Positions 44,007-51,994 of a stretch of 64,000 nucleotides of DNA are shown here, in pieces (within the stretch, counting starts at the first letter, position 1; each line of letters opens with the position of its first letter). A program made the translations under genes and the position numbers. Origin of the DNA: Amycolatopsis dendrobii (GTDB lineage Bacteria > Actinomycetota > Actinomycetes > Mycobacteriales > Pseudonocardiaceae); the NCBI RefSeq assembly GCF_014145675.1, contig NZ_JACGZW010000005.1, positions 124,001 to 188,000 on the forward strand. The letters are read 5' to 3'. Under the pieces are notes generated by a model that was given only the letters and a program-made list of their open reading frames with translations, was not told the DNA's origin and did no database searches.

Positions 44007-44681
44007 ATGCCCGAACTCGCCGACGCCGCCGCGACCCTGATCCGCGGGCGGCGCGCGACCCGGTCGTTCCGGCCCGATCCCGTTCCGGACCGCACCCTCC
44101 GCGAGATCTTCGACCTCGCCGCCGCGGCGCCGTCCAATTCCAACGCGCAGCCGTGGCAGGTCGAGGTCGTCAGCGGAGCCAAGCGGGACGAACTCGCCGA
44201 CGCGCTGGTCGCGGCGCATCAGGAAGGCCGCCGGTCGGTCGATTTCCCGTACAGCGAAGCCATTTACGAAGCCGTGCACCAGAAACGGCGAGCCGCGGCG
44301 GGCGGTGCGTTGTACGGCGCGCTGCAGATCGGTTTCGACGACCACGACGCGCGCGCTGCCTACGACGCCGAAAGCCTGCGGTTTTACGGTGCCCCGCACG
44401 TCGCGTTGCTGTTCGCGCCGGACACCGCCGAAGCCCGGCTCGCGGCGGATGTCGGGATGTACGGGCAGACCTTGCTGCTGGCCATGCAGGCGCACGGAGT
44501 TTCCAGCTGCCCGCAAGGATTGCTGAGCTTCTACGCGGGCACGGTCCGGGAAACGCTCGGCCTCGACCGGGGAAAACTGCTGTTCGGGATCTCGTTCGGG
44601 TACGCGGACCGCGCGGCAGCGGTCAACCGGTTCTCCGTCGGGCGGGCTTCGCTGGACGAGACCACGCGGTTCCACAACTGA
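44007..44681 (+). CDS. Nitroreductase-family flavoprotein
   Basis: 224 aa. IRGRRATRSFRPDPVPDRTLREIF at the N-terminus, AAAAPSNSNAQPWQVEVV as the FMN site and DVGMYGQTLLLAMQAHGVSSCPQ in the middle are typical. It reduces nitro or quinone compounds with NAD(P)H. ATG 44007 with AAGGAGC ribosome site. Divergent from its probable TetR repressor. Confidence 0.9.
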   Translation: MPELADAAATLIRGRRATRSFRPDPVPDRTLREIFDLAAAAPSNSNAQPWQVEVVSGAKRDELADALVAAHQEGRRSVDFPYSEAIYEAVHQKRRAAAGGALYGALQIGFDDHDARAAYDAESLRFYGAPHVALLFAPDTAEARLAADVGMYGQTLLLAMQAHGVSSCPQGLLSFYAGTVRETLGLDRGKLLFGISFGYADRAAAVNRFSVGRASLDETTRFHN

Positions 44682-44716
44682 ACTCACGCCGCCGCGCAGT
44701 CCGGAAAGGAGCGCTG

Positions 44717-44741
44717 GATTGCCGGGCCGCAGCGTGGGTAT
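44717..44741 (+). promoter_or_regulatory. SigB-type promoter for YbdK-like gene
   Basis: GATTG, 14 bases, GGGTAT, 20 bases before the ATG at 44762. Confidence 0.55.
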
Positions 44742-44761
44742 TCCGGTGCGGGGAGGTGCCG

Positions 44762-45847
44762 ATGGACGTACCGACGCTCGGCGTCGAGGAAGAATTCCTG
44801 CTCGCCGCGCCGGAGGACGGCCGTCCGCTGCCCGTCGCGGACGAGGTGCTCGGGAAGGTCGGGCGCCTCGCGGACGGGGCGGCCGTCCACCGGGAACTGC
44901 GTGCGACCCAGGTGGAACACGCCACCGGCGTCTGCACGACCGCGGCGCAGCTGCGCGATCAGCTGCGCCGCGGCCGGCTGGCGCTGTCCCGCGCGGCGGC
45001 CGACGCCGGTTGCGCGCTTCTGCCCACCGGCAGCCCGGTCGGCACCCTCCGTTCCCCCGCCGAGCCGCTGCCACCTGACCGGTACGCGCGGATCGACGCG
45101 CACTACGGCGATCTCGCCGCCGACTACGAGGCCTGCGGCTGCCACGTGCACGTCGGAGTCCCGGACGCGGACACCGCGGTAGCGGTCGTGAATCACCTCG
45201 CGCGCTGGCTGCCCACGCTGCTCGCGCTGTCGGCCAACTCCCCGTTCGACCGCGGCCGGGACACCGGGCTGCACAGCTGGAGAATGGCGCTGCAAACCCG
45301 TTTCCCCGGCTCCGGCCTCTCCCCGCACGCGAGTTCGCACGCCGCGCATCTGCGGCTCGTCGACACGCTCGTGGAGTGCGGAGCGCTGGTCGATCGCGAG
45401 CAGACGTTCTGGCTCGCCTGGCCTTCGCCGCGCTACCCGACGGTGGAACTGCGGGTCGCCGACGTGCCGCTGACCGTCGACGGCGCGCTCGCCCAGGCAG
45501 TCCTGTCGCGTGCCCTTGTCGCGACAGCGCTCGCGGAGCTGGAACGCGGCATCGAGGCACCTCCCCTCGACCCGCAGATCGGTTCGGCGGCGGTATGGGC
45601 GGCGACGCGGCACGGCCTCACCGGCGCCCTCGTCGACCCGGTCCGCAAGAGACCGCTGCCCGCCGCCGAAGCCCTCGCCGATCTGCTCCGCTACGCCGGG
45701 CCCGCCCTTCGCGAAGCCGGGGACCACGATCTCGCCCACCAGCTCGTCCAAGGAGTGCTGCGGGACGGCACCGGCTCGGCCGCACAACGGAAAGCCGGGC
45801 CGGACGGAGTGGTCGCGATGCTCACCGCCCGCACCGTCGACGCGTGA
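44762..45847 (+). CDS. Carboxylate-amine ligase, GCS2/YbdK family
   Basis: 361 aa. LGVEEEFLLA at the N-terminus (metal-binding Glu set), GCHVHVGVPD near residue 125 and RFPGSGLSPHASSH near residue 180 are the glutamate-cysteine ligase family 2 motifs. Members join glutamate or another acid to an amine; YbdK has weak GCS activity. The true substrate is unknown, since mycothiol rather than glutathione is usual in this group. GGAGGTG ribosome site. It starts a conserved-looking neighbourhood with the iron enzyme, CDGSH protein and methyltransferase. Confidence 0.88.
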   Translation: MDVPTLGVEEEFLLAAPEDGRPLPVADEVLGKVGRLADGAAVHRELRATQVEHATGVCTTAAQLRDQLRRGRLALSRAAADAGCALLPTGSPVGTLRSPAEPLPPDRYARIDAHYGDLAADYEACGCHVHVGVPDADTAVAVVNHLARWLPTLLALSANSPFDRGRDTGLHSWRMALQTRFPGSGLSPHASSHAAHLRLVDTLVECGALVDREQTFWLAWPSPRYPTVELRVADVPLTVDGALAQAVLSRALVATALAELERGIEAPPLDPQIGSAAVWAATRHGLTGALVDPVRKRPLPAAEALADLLRYAGPALREAGDHDLAHQLVQGVLRDGTGSAAQRKAGPDGVVAMLTARTVDA

Positions 45848-45866
45848 CCTCGCTTCAGGCGGGTAC
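45842..45866 (+). promoter_or_regulatory. SigB-type promoter for iron redox enzyme
   Basis: GCGTG, 14 bases, GGGTAC, overlapping the end of the upstream gene and 9 bases before the ATG at 45876. The mRNA would be nearly leaderless. Confidence 0.55.
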
Positions 45867-45875
45867 CCGGGGACG

Positions 45876-46856
45876 ATGACGACCTCCCTCACCGCACTGC
45901 CGGCCGCTCGCGGACCGGTCTCCGCGGCGCTGCTGGAAATCCTGCGGGATCCCGGCCGCCAGACCGCGGTCGACCTCCGCGACGCCGACCCCTTCGGCGA
46001 TGATCTCCACCTCGCCCTGCACCTCTGCTACGAACTGCACTACCGCGGGCTGCCCGGCGTCGACGCGGACCGCGAGTGGGACACCGCGCTGCTGAGAATC
46101 CGGGCCCAGCTGGAGAACACGTTCCGTTCCGCGCTGCGCGACGCGGTCCCCGGCGGCTCCGACGCGGACGCCGAACTCGACGCGCTGCTGACCGAACGCG
46201 ACGCGGACGGAGCTGTCGGTTTTCTGCTGGCCGAGGGCGAATGGTGGCACGTCCGGGAACTGTTCGCGCACCGGTCGGTCTACCACCTCAAGGAAGCCGA
46301 TCCGCACGCGTGGGTCATCCCGCGGCTGTCCGGTCCGGCGAAGGCCGGGCTGGTGGCAGTGGAATTCGACGAGTTCGGCGGCGGCCACGCCGACCGGGTG
46401 CACGCCAAGCTGTTCGCGGACCTGCTCGCGGCGGCGGACCTGCCCGACGGATACCTGGCGTTGCTGGAGCACGTTCCGGGGCCGATGCTCGCGCTGGTCA
46501 ACATGATGTCGATGTTCGGCCTGCACCGGTCGTCGCGCGGGGCGCTGGTCGGGCATTTCGCCGCCGCGGAGATCACCACCGCCCCCGGCGCCCAGCGGAT
46601 GGACCGGATCCTGCGCCGCCTGGACGCGCCCGAGGCCTGCCGCTTCTTCTACACCGAACACATCGAGGCCGACGCGGTGCACGAACAAGTCATGCGCCAC
46701 GAGGTCGTGGGCGGTTTGCTGGCCGCGGAACCGGAACTGGCGGCGGACGTCGTGCTCGGCGTCCAGGCCACCGGTTTCCTGGAGGCGCAACTCGACCAGC
46801 ACCTGCTCGGCTGCTGGCGGGCCGGATTGTCGTCGCTGCGCCGGCCGCTGCCCTGA
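45876..46856 (+). CDS. Iron-containing redox enzyme, haem-oxygenase-like (HDO) fold
   Basis: 326 aa. All-helical sequence with His/Glu/Asp-rich pairs at the expected di-iron positions: FLLAEGEWWHVRELFAHRSVYH near residue 115, FDEFGGGHADRVHAKLF near residue 165 and FFYTEHIEADAVHEQVMRHEV near residue 250. HDO enzymes use two irons and O2 to cleave or oxidise amino acids and fatty acids. Substrate unknown. It has its own SigB-type promoter and is followed by a strong terminator. Confidence 0.83.
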   Translation: MTTSLTALPAARGPVSAALLEILRDPGRQTAVDLRDADPFGDDLHLALHLCYELHYRGLPGVDADREWDTALLRIRAQLENTFRSALRDAVPGGSDADAELDALLTERDADGAVGFLLAEGEWWHVRELFAHRSVYHLKEADPHAWVIPRLSGPAKAGLVAVEFDEFGGGHADRVHAKLFADLLAAADLPDGYLALLEHVPGPMLALVNMMSMFGLHRSSRGALVGHFAAAEITTAPGAQRMDRILRRLDAPEACRFFYTEHIEADAVHEQVMRHEVVGGLLAAEPELAADVVLGVQATGFLEAQLDQHLLGCWRAGLSSLRRPLP

Positions 46857-46860
46857 GAGC

Positions 46861-46895
46861 GGCGGCCTGGTCGCGCACCCCGCGACCAGGCCGCC
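46861..46895. terminator. Bidirectional terminator hairpin
   Basis: GGCGGCCTGGTCGCG pairs perfectly with 46881-46895 (15 base pairs, loop CACCC). It lies between the stops of two convergent genes. Confidence 0.8.
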
Positions 46896-46899
46896 CGGG

Positions 46900-47100
46900 T
46901 CAACCGCCTTGACCGCGGACCCGCTTCCGGTGACTCGTGTCGCACCACGGAAACCTCTTGCTGCGCCGGCAAGCGCACACCGCGACGACGAACCGGTCCG
47001 ACCGCACCGGCTCCCCGTCCGGAGTGGACACTTCCACCGGACCCTCCACCAGCACCGGCCCGCCCGGCACCACCCGGACCCGGCGTTCATCGCGCGGCAC
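46900..47100 (-). CDS. CDGSH iron-sulfur domain protein
   Basis: 66 aa. VCACRRSKRFPWCDTSH carries the three cysteines and one histidine of the CDGSH 2Fe-2S site; the family Gly is Thr here (CDTSH). Such small proteins carry electrons or act as redox sensors. GTG start at 47100; it overlaps the methyltransferase gene by 14 bases, so they are co-expressed. Confidence 0.9.
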   Translation of the reverse strand: MPRDERRVRVVPGGPVLVEGPVEVSTPDGEPVRSDRFVVAVCACRRSKRFPWCDTSHRKRVRGQGG

Positions 47101-47770
47101 GGAGCACCACCAGTTCCTCCGTGCGGTCGCCCGGCCGCACGAAACCGCGTTCGGTCAAGTACTCCAGCCGACCGGAGACCACCGGCCCGAACGGCACTTC
47201 CGCCCGCGCCAGCACCTCGCTGCGCAACCCTCCCGCGGCCAGCGCGAACCGCGTTTTGTCCACATCGGACATCGTCGACTGCACCAGGTACAGCGCGCCG
47301 TCGCGGGCCAGCAGCGACGGAGCGGCGGCGCACAACGGGTCCAGCATCGCGCGGCCGTCCGGTCCGGCGTCCCATGCGCGAGTCGAGCGGACCGTCGGCG
47401 TCGGAGAGGGCACGTAAGGAGGATTGGCGACCACGACGTCGTACGGTCCGGCTTCCGCGGTTTCCTGGAGCCCGCCCCGGACGAGGCCGATCGGCAGGGC
47501 CCGCAGCACGGTGTTCAGCCACGCGGAAGCCAATGCCCGCAGCGAAATATCCGCCGCGACGACCGCGGCGCCAGTCCGCGCCAAGGCGATGGCGAGCGCA
47601 CCGCTGCCGGTTCCCAAGTCCGCGCACCGCATTCCGCAGCCGATGCGCGTATCCGCGGTCAGGACGCTGGAAAGCAGGGCAGTGTCCTCTTGCGGACGGT
47701 AGACCCCGGGCAGCCGGAATAGTCTGCCCAGCGGCCGGGCCTCCGCTTCGGTGCGCACGGACGTCGTCAT
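47087..47770 (-). CDS. HemK2/MTQ2-type protein or small-molecule methyltransferase
   Basis: 227 aa Rossmann methyltransferase. GVYRPQEDTALLSSVL at the N-terminus, CADLGTGSGALAIALARTG (SAM site) and VVVANPPYVPSP (NPPY, methylation of amide nitrogen) match the HemK2 branch. Housekeeping HemK methylates release-factor Gln; this extra copy sits with a redox cluster, so its target may be different. ATG 47770 with GGAGG ribosome site. Confidence 0.87.
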   Translation of the reverse strand: MTTSVRTEAEARPLGRLFRLPGVYRPQEDTALLSSVLTADTRIGCGMRCADLGTGSGALAIALARTGAAVVAADISLRALASAWLNTVLRALPIGLVRGGLQETAEAGPYDVVVANPPYVPSPTPTVRSTRAWDAGPDGRAMLDPLCAAAPSLLARDGALYLVQSTMSDVDKTRFALAAGGLRSEVLARAEVPFGPVVSGRLEYLTERGFVRPGDRTEELVVLRAAR

Positions 47771-47801
47771 GGCGGTCCTCCATCTCGGTCGGTCCGCCGG
47801 G

Positions 47802-47826
47802 ATACCCCCGCCCGGTCAGGGCAAAC
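47802..47826 (-). promoter_or_regulatory. SigB-type promoter for methyltransferase-CDGSH operon
   Basis: Minus strand: GTTTG, 14 bases, GGGTAT, 31 bases above the ATG at 47770. Confidence 0.6.
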
Positions 47827-47861
47827 CGCGATTTCCGCCGCACCGCCCCGAAACCGGCCGG

Positions 47862-48089
47862 TCACCCGGCCGCCTGCCGGTAGGAGCGCTGCTCGACGAT
47901 CTCGCCGTCGCCGTTCGCCCGGGGTTCTCCGTGGACGTAGTGGCCGACCCCGCGCGCCTGCGCCATTTCCCGGCCGACCGACACCGCGTCCGCGCGACGC
48001 GCCGCGGTGTTCGCCACCCGCCGGATTCCCTCGATCCGGTTCTTCCACAGCCCGCCCTCGCGACACGTGTGAATGTCCCCTTCGGCCAT
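47862..48089 (-). CDS. DUF2188 protein (paralogue 2)
   Basis: 75 aa. GLWKNRIEGIRRVANTAARR, then ADAVSVGREMAQARGVGHYVH matches the 20600-20830 protein across the whole core. Function unknown. ATG 48089 with GGAGG site. It ends 36 bases from the methyltransferase promoter and has its own SigB-type promoter. Confidence 0.82.
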   Translation of the reverse strand: MAEGDIHTCREGGLWKNRIEGIRRVANTAARRADAVSVGREMAQARGVGHYVHGEPRANGDGEIVEQRSYRQAAG

Positions 48090-48118
48090 TCCGCGCCTCC
48101 TTCCGCCTCGCCCGGCGG

Positions 48119-48143
48119 ATACCCGATGCCACTGCGGACAACC
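48119..48143 (-). promoter_or_regulatory. SigB-type promoter for DUF2188 paralogue 2
   Basis: Minus strand: GGTTG, 14 bases, GGGTAT, 29 bases above the start. Back to back with 48145-48169. Confidence 0.55.
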
Positions 48144-48144
48144 G

Positions 48145-48169
48145 GGTTGCCAGCGGCGCCAGCGGGTAC
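48145..48169 (+). promoter_or_regulatory. SigB-type promoter for 42-aa gene
   Basis: GGTTG, 14 bases, GGGTAC, 29 bases above the ATG at 48199. Confidence 0.55.
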
Positions 48170-48198
48170 CCGGACCCGGGAACGGAAGGAGCGAACCG

Positions 48199-48327
48199 AT
48201 GACCGAACCGCGCGAATCCGACGACGTCTACGGCGACACCCCGGAAGAAGAACGCGAGACCATCCGCGGCGAACAGGGCACGTCGCGCGACGAGCACGAC
48301 GACTCCGACCCGCAGCAGGGCCGATGA
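48199..48327 (+). CDS. Small acidic protein
   Basis: 42 aa, begins MTEPRESDDVYGDTPEEERE. Nearly half the residues are charged and there is no hydrophobic core, so it should be disordered. GGAAGGAG stands 8 bases before the ATG. The dedicated SigB-type promoter and good ribosome site argue for a real gene. No family recognised. Confidence 0.65.
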   Translation: MTEPRESDDVYGDTPEEERETIRGEQGTSRDEHDDSDPQQGR

Positions 48328-48330
48328 CCC

Positions 48331-48768
48331 TCAGCGGGACGATTCGCAGGCTTCCCTGGCGGGCACCCCGCAGCCGAGCCGGGCCCAGACCGTCTTGCCG
48401 CCGGAATGCTCGTGCACTCCCCAGTCGTCGGCGAGCCGGTCGACGAGCAGCATTCCCCGGCCGCGCGCCCGTTCGAAGTCCGGCGGGCGGACCTCGGGGC
48501 GGCCGGGCTCGGGATCGTCCACTTCGATCACCACGACGCACGGCCGCGCCAGCACGGTCAGCCGCGCGCACGACGGACCCGAGGTGTGCTCGTAGGCGTT
48601 CGACGCCAGTTCTTCGATCACCATCAGGACGTCCGCGAGATGGTCGGGCGACAGATGCCCCAGGGACTTGCCGGCCCAGGCGCGCACCCGCGGCAGCGCG
48701 GAGACTCCGGTGCCCTCCAGATCCAGTACCCAGGGAGTGTCGCCCGCCCCGGACTCCGAGCCGGTCAC
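48331..48768 (-). CDS. RsbW-like anti-sigma ATPase
   Basis: GHKL kinase-like ATPase domain: MVIEELASNAYEHTSGPS (N box), VIEVDDPEPGRPEVRPP (G1-like) and ARGRGMLLVDRLADDWGV (G2). Such proteins hold a sigma factor and phosphorylate a STAS antagonist. GTG 48768 gives 145 aa, the normal size. A longer frame from 48975 exists, but its first 69 residues are low-complexity and contain a SigB-type promoter (48952-48977), so the short start is preferred. Cognate partners are likely the phosphatase and STAS genes next door. Confidence 0.75.
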   Translation of the reverse strand: MTGSESGAGDTPWVLDLEGTGVSALPRVRAWAGKSLGHLSPDHLADVLMVIEELASNAYEHTSGPSCARLTVLARPCVVVIEVDDPEPGRPEVRPPDFERARGRGMLLVDRLADDWGVHEHSGGKTVWARLGCGVPAREACESSR

Positions 48769-48951
48769 AGCCGGTGCTTCTTCCGCGGGCCAGGACCGCC
48801 GGCCCGCCGGCCCGCCGGCGACGCCAGGCGGGGAGGGGGGTCGCCAGTGCCGGAAACCGCCGCCGCGCTTCGTCGTCCCTCGCCGCAGCCGCTTGACATC
48901 ACGTGGGGAAATCCCCTTCTTGTCCTCGAGTTCGCCGGTGCCCAATCGGGC

Positions 48952-48977
48952 GTACCCGGACAGGGCCGACTTCACAC
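48952..48977 (-). promoter_or_regulatory. SigB-type promoter for anti-sigma ATPase
   Basis: Minus strand: GTGTG, 15 bases, GGGTAC. The -35 is a weaker match. It would leave a leader of about 175 bases before GTG 48768. Confidence 0.35.
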
Positions 48978-49028
48978 CTGTTGTCTCTCGGCGCTGGACC
49001 CCGGCGGCGGTTCGGCTACTGTCGCTGC

Positions 49029-50249
49029 ATGCCGCCTCACGCGCCGGAGCCCGAATCGCGCACTCGCCTGGACGAGATCCTCGGATCCGGGCCGGGCAAC
49101 GCCGACCTCGGCGAGGAGCTCACGAAGATCCTCACCCGGGCTTGCACCGTTCTCGACGTCGACACCGCCACCGTGCTGCGGCACGACGCCCGGTGGCAGC
49201 GCCTCGTCGCCGTCGCGGCCGCCGGTCTCGAGGAGGAGGTTTACCAGGGGGTCCAGGTGCCGGTCGGCGCGGGCTTCCCCGGCAGCGTCGCCGCGCGCCG
49301 GGAGCCGGTGGTCATCGACCAGGTGGACCAGACCACGGTGCTGAACGCGCTGCTGGCCGAACGCGGCCTGCACACCATGCTGGGCGTCCCGATGCTGGCC
49401 GGCACCGAACTGGTCGGCGTGCTGCACATCGGAGCCGTCCGGGACCGCCGCTTCACCACCACCGACATCGAAACCCTGCGACTGCTGGCCGACCGGCTGG
49501 CCGCCGTGCTGCAGGCGGAGCTCATGCACCAGAACCAGGCCGCGACCATCGCGTTGCAGCGCAGCCTGCTGCCGGGCGTCCTGCCCGTCATCGACGGCCT
49601 GCGCCTGGCCGCGCGCTACGTGCCGGGCGCGGAAGCCGGGCTCGGCGGCGACTGGTACGACGTGTTCCGGCTTCCCGGGGACCAGACCGGCATCGTGATG
49701 GGCGACGTGTCCGGACACGGCCTCGAGGCCGCGGTCATCATGGGACGGCTCCGCAGCGCGTTGCGGGCGTACGCGCTCGATTGCGACGATCCCGCCGAAG
49801 TTCTCGCCAAACTCGACCGCAAAGCGAACCACTTCGAGCACGGAGTGATGGCGACGGTCGCGTACGGCGTGCTCAGACCCGGTCACGGGAGCATGGCGCT
49901 GTCGCTCGCCGGGCACCTGCCGCCGGTCGTGGCGTCGCCGGGCGAACCGGCCGCACTCGTGTCCGCCCCGCCGGACCCGCCGGTCGGCCTGACCGTCGGG
50001 GCCACCGTCCAGCGGCGCACCACCACGGTGGACCTGCCGCCGGGAGCCGTCGCCGCGTTCTACACCGACGGTCTCGTCGAGCGCCGGGACCGGCTCGTCG
50101 ACACCGGCATGCACCAGCTCGCCGAACTGGTCCGGCCGGAGGACCCGGAACGGGCCTGCGCCCGGATCATGGCCGCGATGGTGGGATCGCGGCCCCCGCA
50201 GGACGACGTCGCACTCGTGGTGCTCGAGCGCACTGCGGGGGCGCACTGA
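49029..50249 (+). CDS. GAF-domain SpoIIE/PP2C phosphatase (RsbU-like)
   Basis: 406 aa. Residues about 30-170 form a GAF sensor domain (VPVGAGFPGSVAARREPVVIDQV). Residues 180-400 form a PP2C-type serine phosphatase: QRSLLPGVLPVIDGLRLAARYVPG, GGDWYDVFRLPGD with the metal Asp, MGDVSGHGLEAA and FYTDGLVERRD. It should dephosphorylate a STAS antagonist when a signal binds the GAF domain, freeing the sigma factor. ATG 49029. It faces the STAS gene tail to tail with no gap. Confidence 0.9.
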   Translation: MPPHAPEPESRTRLDEILGSGPGNADLGEELTKILTRACTVLDVDTATVLRHDARWQRLVAVAAAGLEEEVYQGVQVPVGAGFPGSVAARREPVVIDQVDQTTVLNALLAERGLHTMLGVPMLAGTELVGVLHIGAVRDRRFTTTDIETLRLLADRLAAVLQAELMHQNQAATIALQRSLLPGVLPVIDGLRLAARYVPGAEAGLGGDWYDVFRLPGDQTGIVMGDVSGHGLEAAVIMGRLRSALRAYALDCDDPAEVLAKLDRKANHFEHGVMATVAYGVLRPGHGSMALSLAGHLPPVVASPGEPAALVSAPPDPPVGLTVGATVQRRTTTVDLPPGAVAAFYTDGLVERRDRLVDTGMHQLAELVRPEDPERACARIMAAMVGSRPPQDDVALVVLERTAGAH

Positions 50250-50621
50250 TCACTCCGCGGCCAGCGCCTCGTCGAGCGTGCGGTACAGCGGGAGGCTCTG
50301 CTCCAGCCCGGTGAGCTGGATGGGCCGCAGGGTCGCCCGGCCGGACGCCACGATCCGCACCCGCGTCCCCTCCGGCGCTTCCCGGCACGCGGCCAGCAGG
50401 ACGGTCAGCCCCGCCGACGCGAGGAAATCGACCCCGGTCAGGTCCAGGACCAGCACCGGAGGCTTCCCGGTGACGGTTTCGGCGACCGCGGCCGTCAATT
50501 TCGGGGCGGTCCCGAGGTCCAGGTCCCCGTTCAGGGCCAGCACCGCCGCGGGCGAGCGGTCGGCCCGTTCGATCGACAGCGAACCCGGCGGGTCGATCAC
50601 CGGGTCGGTCAGCTCACTCAT
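50250..50621 (-). CDS. STAS-domain anti-sigma factor antagonist (RsbV-like)
   Basis: 123 aa. LALNGDLDLGTAPKL, then VLDLTGVDFLASAGLTVLLAA is the STAS core; Ser in FLASAGL is the phosphorylation site. It should bind the ATPase at 48331 when unphosphorylated. ATG 50621 with AGGAGGGAAAG. Encoded on the opposite strand from the phosphatase and separated from the ATPase by it. Confidence 0.9.
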   Translation of the reverse strand: MSELTDPVIDPPGSLSIERADRSPAAVLALNGDLDLGTAPKLTAAVAETVTGKPPVLVLDLTGVDFLASAGLTVLLAACREAPEGTRVRIVASGRATLRPIQLTGLEQSLPLYRTLDEALAAE

Positions 50622-51083
50622 CGCTCTTTCCCTCCTCAGGAAGCCCGGAGCGCTCTTCGTCCGGGCAGGAAAAGGACGCGGCTGGCTGCTCAACCGCGAA
50701 TAGCATGCCTTACGACGGCGGCTCGCACGAATGCCGCCGCGGGAAATGATCTCGGATCCCGGGCACACCGGCAGCGCGGGGGCGCCCCGGAAGAGACGTT
50801 CGGCTCATTGCGCGGGGGTGGCACGGGGGTTTGGCGGATGGTCGGCGTGCTCTTCGGGCCGGCACGGCGACGCGGTGCGTGCCGATTCTCCGGCGGTGCG
50901 TCCTGCCTGGTTCGACGTGCGCGGCTGAGCTGTTGTGCCGCGACGAGCGCGTGCGGCCGGCCTGCCTGGTCCGGCGTGCCGGGACCGCCTCGGTTGTCCG
51001 GACCGCACACCGCCCGGCCCCGCCACGCCCAGCCGACCGCGTCCGCGCACCGCCGGTCGACCCGGCCCGAACACCGCACCCGC
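50622..51083. other. Gene-free stretch with degenerate direct repeats
   Basis: No gene that I trust. Open frames here lack ribosome sites and typical codon use. An 18-base unit beginning CCTGCCTGGT occurs at 50902-50919 and 50961-50978 with 16 matches, within two loosely similar blocks of about 45 bases. Confidence 0.5.
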
Positions 51084-51695
51084 TCATCGCGCACGACCGC
51101 GCCGCTGACCGGCGGCGTCCTCGCGCAGCCGGTCCGTGTGCTCGGCGATCTCCCCGACGCGGTCCGCCAGCGCGGCATGCCGCGGTTCGAGATGCACGCG
51201 CACGTCGGCCAGCGGCGGCAGCAGGTTCGTGACGTCGTCGTCTCCCAGCGCCACCCCGAGCCGGTCGGCGCTTTCCTGTCCGGCGGGGTCGAGGCCGGGC
51301 GCCGAACTGGCCTCCGCGGCCAGCTGCCGCAGCACAGCGGCGTTGCGCCGGGCCCAGTCCGCGACCGCCCGGTCTCCCGCGCGGCGGCCGCGTTCGGCGT
51401 CGACCCGGGCTTCGCCGGTGGCCTCCCCGGTCGCCGACGGCCGCAGCCGCAGGTACCGGCGTTCGGCCGCCTGCCTGCTCGCCACGCCCAGCGCCGGGGC
51501 CAGCGCCGCCCAGCTCGCGCCTGCCGCGCGCGCGGCCGCGATCAGTTCCGGTTCCCATGCGCCGAGCTGGTCGCGCAGCGCCCGCAGCGCGGAGAGCGCG
51601 GCCAGCGACCGGTCGGCCGCCGCTCCGCCGTCCCGGGCGGCCAGCACCGCCGCGCGGACGCCTTCGACCAGCAGGCCGGGGTCCACCTCCGCCAT
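51084..51695 (-). CDS. HSP18-type transcriptional regulator (type III effector-like)
   Basis: 203 aa, helical. LAALSALRALRDQLGAWEPELIAAARAAGASWAALAPALGVASRQAAERRYLRLR is a helix-turn-helix-like segment that I recall from proteins annotated as HSP18 transcriptional regulators; that name is weakly supported. The remainder is a helical dimer-like domain. ATG 51695. A 19-base perfect palindrome lies 29 bases above, suggesting self-control. No hsp18 gene is in the window. Confidence 0.7.
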   Translation of the reverse strand: MAEVDPGLLVEGVRAAVLAARDGGAAADRSLAALSALRALRDQLGAWEPELIAAARAAGASWAALAPALGVASRQAAERRYLRLRPSATGEATGEARVDAERGRRAGDRAVADWARRNAAVLRQLAAEASSAPGLDPAGQESADRLGVALGDDDVTNLLPPLADVRVHLEPRHAALADRVGEIAEHTDRLREDAAGQRRGRAR

Positions 51696-51723
51696 AACGT
51701 CATCCTCTCGACGACTTGGCAGT

Positions 51724-51742
51724 TGTCATCGTTTCGATGACA
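51724..51742. promoter_or_regulatory. Perfect 19-base palindrome above HSP18-type regulator
   Basis: TGTCATCG, TTT, CGATGACA. Located 29-47 bases before the regulator start. Confidence 0.6.
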
Positions 51743-51789
51743 TGCTAGAAGAAAAGAGCGTCCCCTGTCGAGCGACGGAGGTGAATCCG

Positions 51790-51897
51790 ATGACTTGCCT
51801 GCCCCGCGGGCCGATTCGCCGCGTTCCGCAGGTTTCCCGGGCCCCTTCACCGGGAATCAGGTCCGGACCGCCCGCAAGGGCGCGTTCCGGCCGCTAG
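51790..51897 (+). CDS. Possible 35-aa peptide
   Basis: An ideal GGAGGTGA site stands 5 bases before ATG 51790. The peptide begins MTCLPRGPIRRVPQ and is rich in Arg and Pro. No family recognised. It may be a leader or chance frame before the DUF6292 gene. Confidence 0.3.
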   Translation: MTCLPRGPIRRVPQVSRAPSPGIRSGPPARARSGR

Positions 51898-51994
51898 CCG
51901 GAAAACCCCGCCGCGCCGCCGGATGCGGCCCGTGGCGCGGGACAGGCCACCCCTGTTCCGCGTCAGTCCTTCGCGCGAGAAAGGCGTTGTCCCC

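Noticed and set aside
48769..48975. Longer N-terminus for the anti-sigma ATPase
   Set aside because: Residues are low-complexity, the region holds a SigB-type promoter, and family length fits the shorter start.
50808..51740. 310-codon rightward frame over the HSP18-type regulator
   Set aside because: It lies antisense to a gene with clear family-like sequence; the product is Arg/Pro/Ala-rich without any domain.
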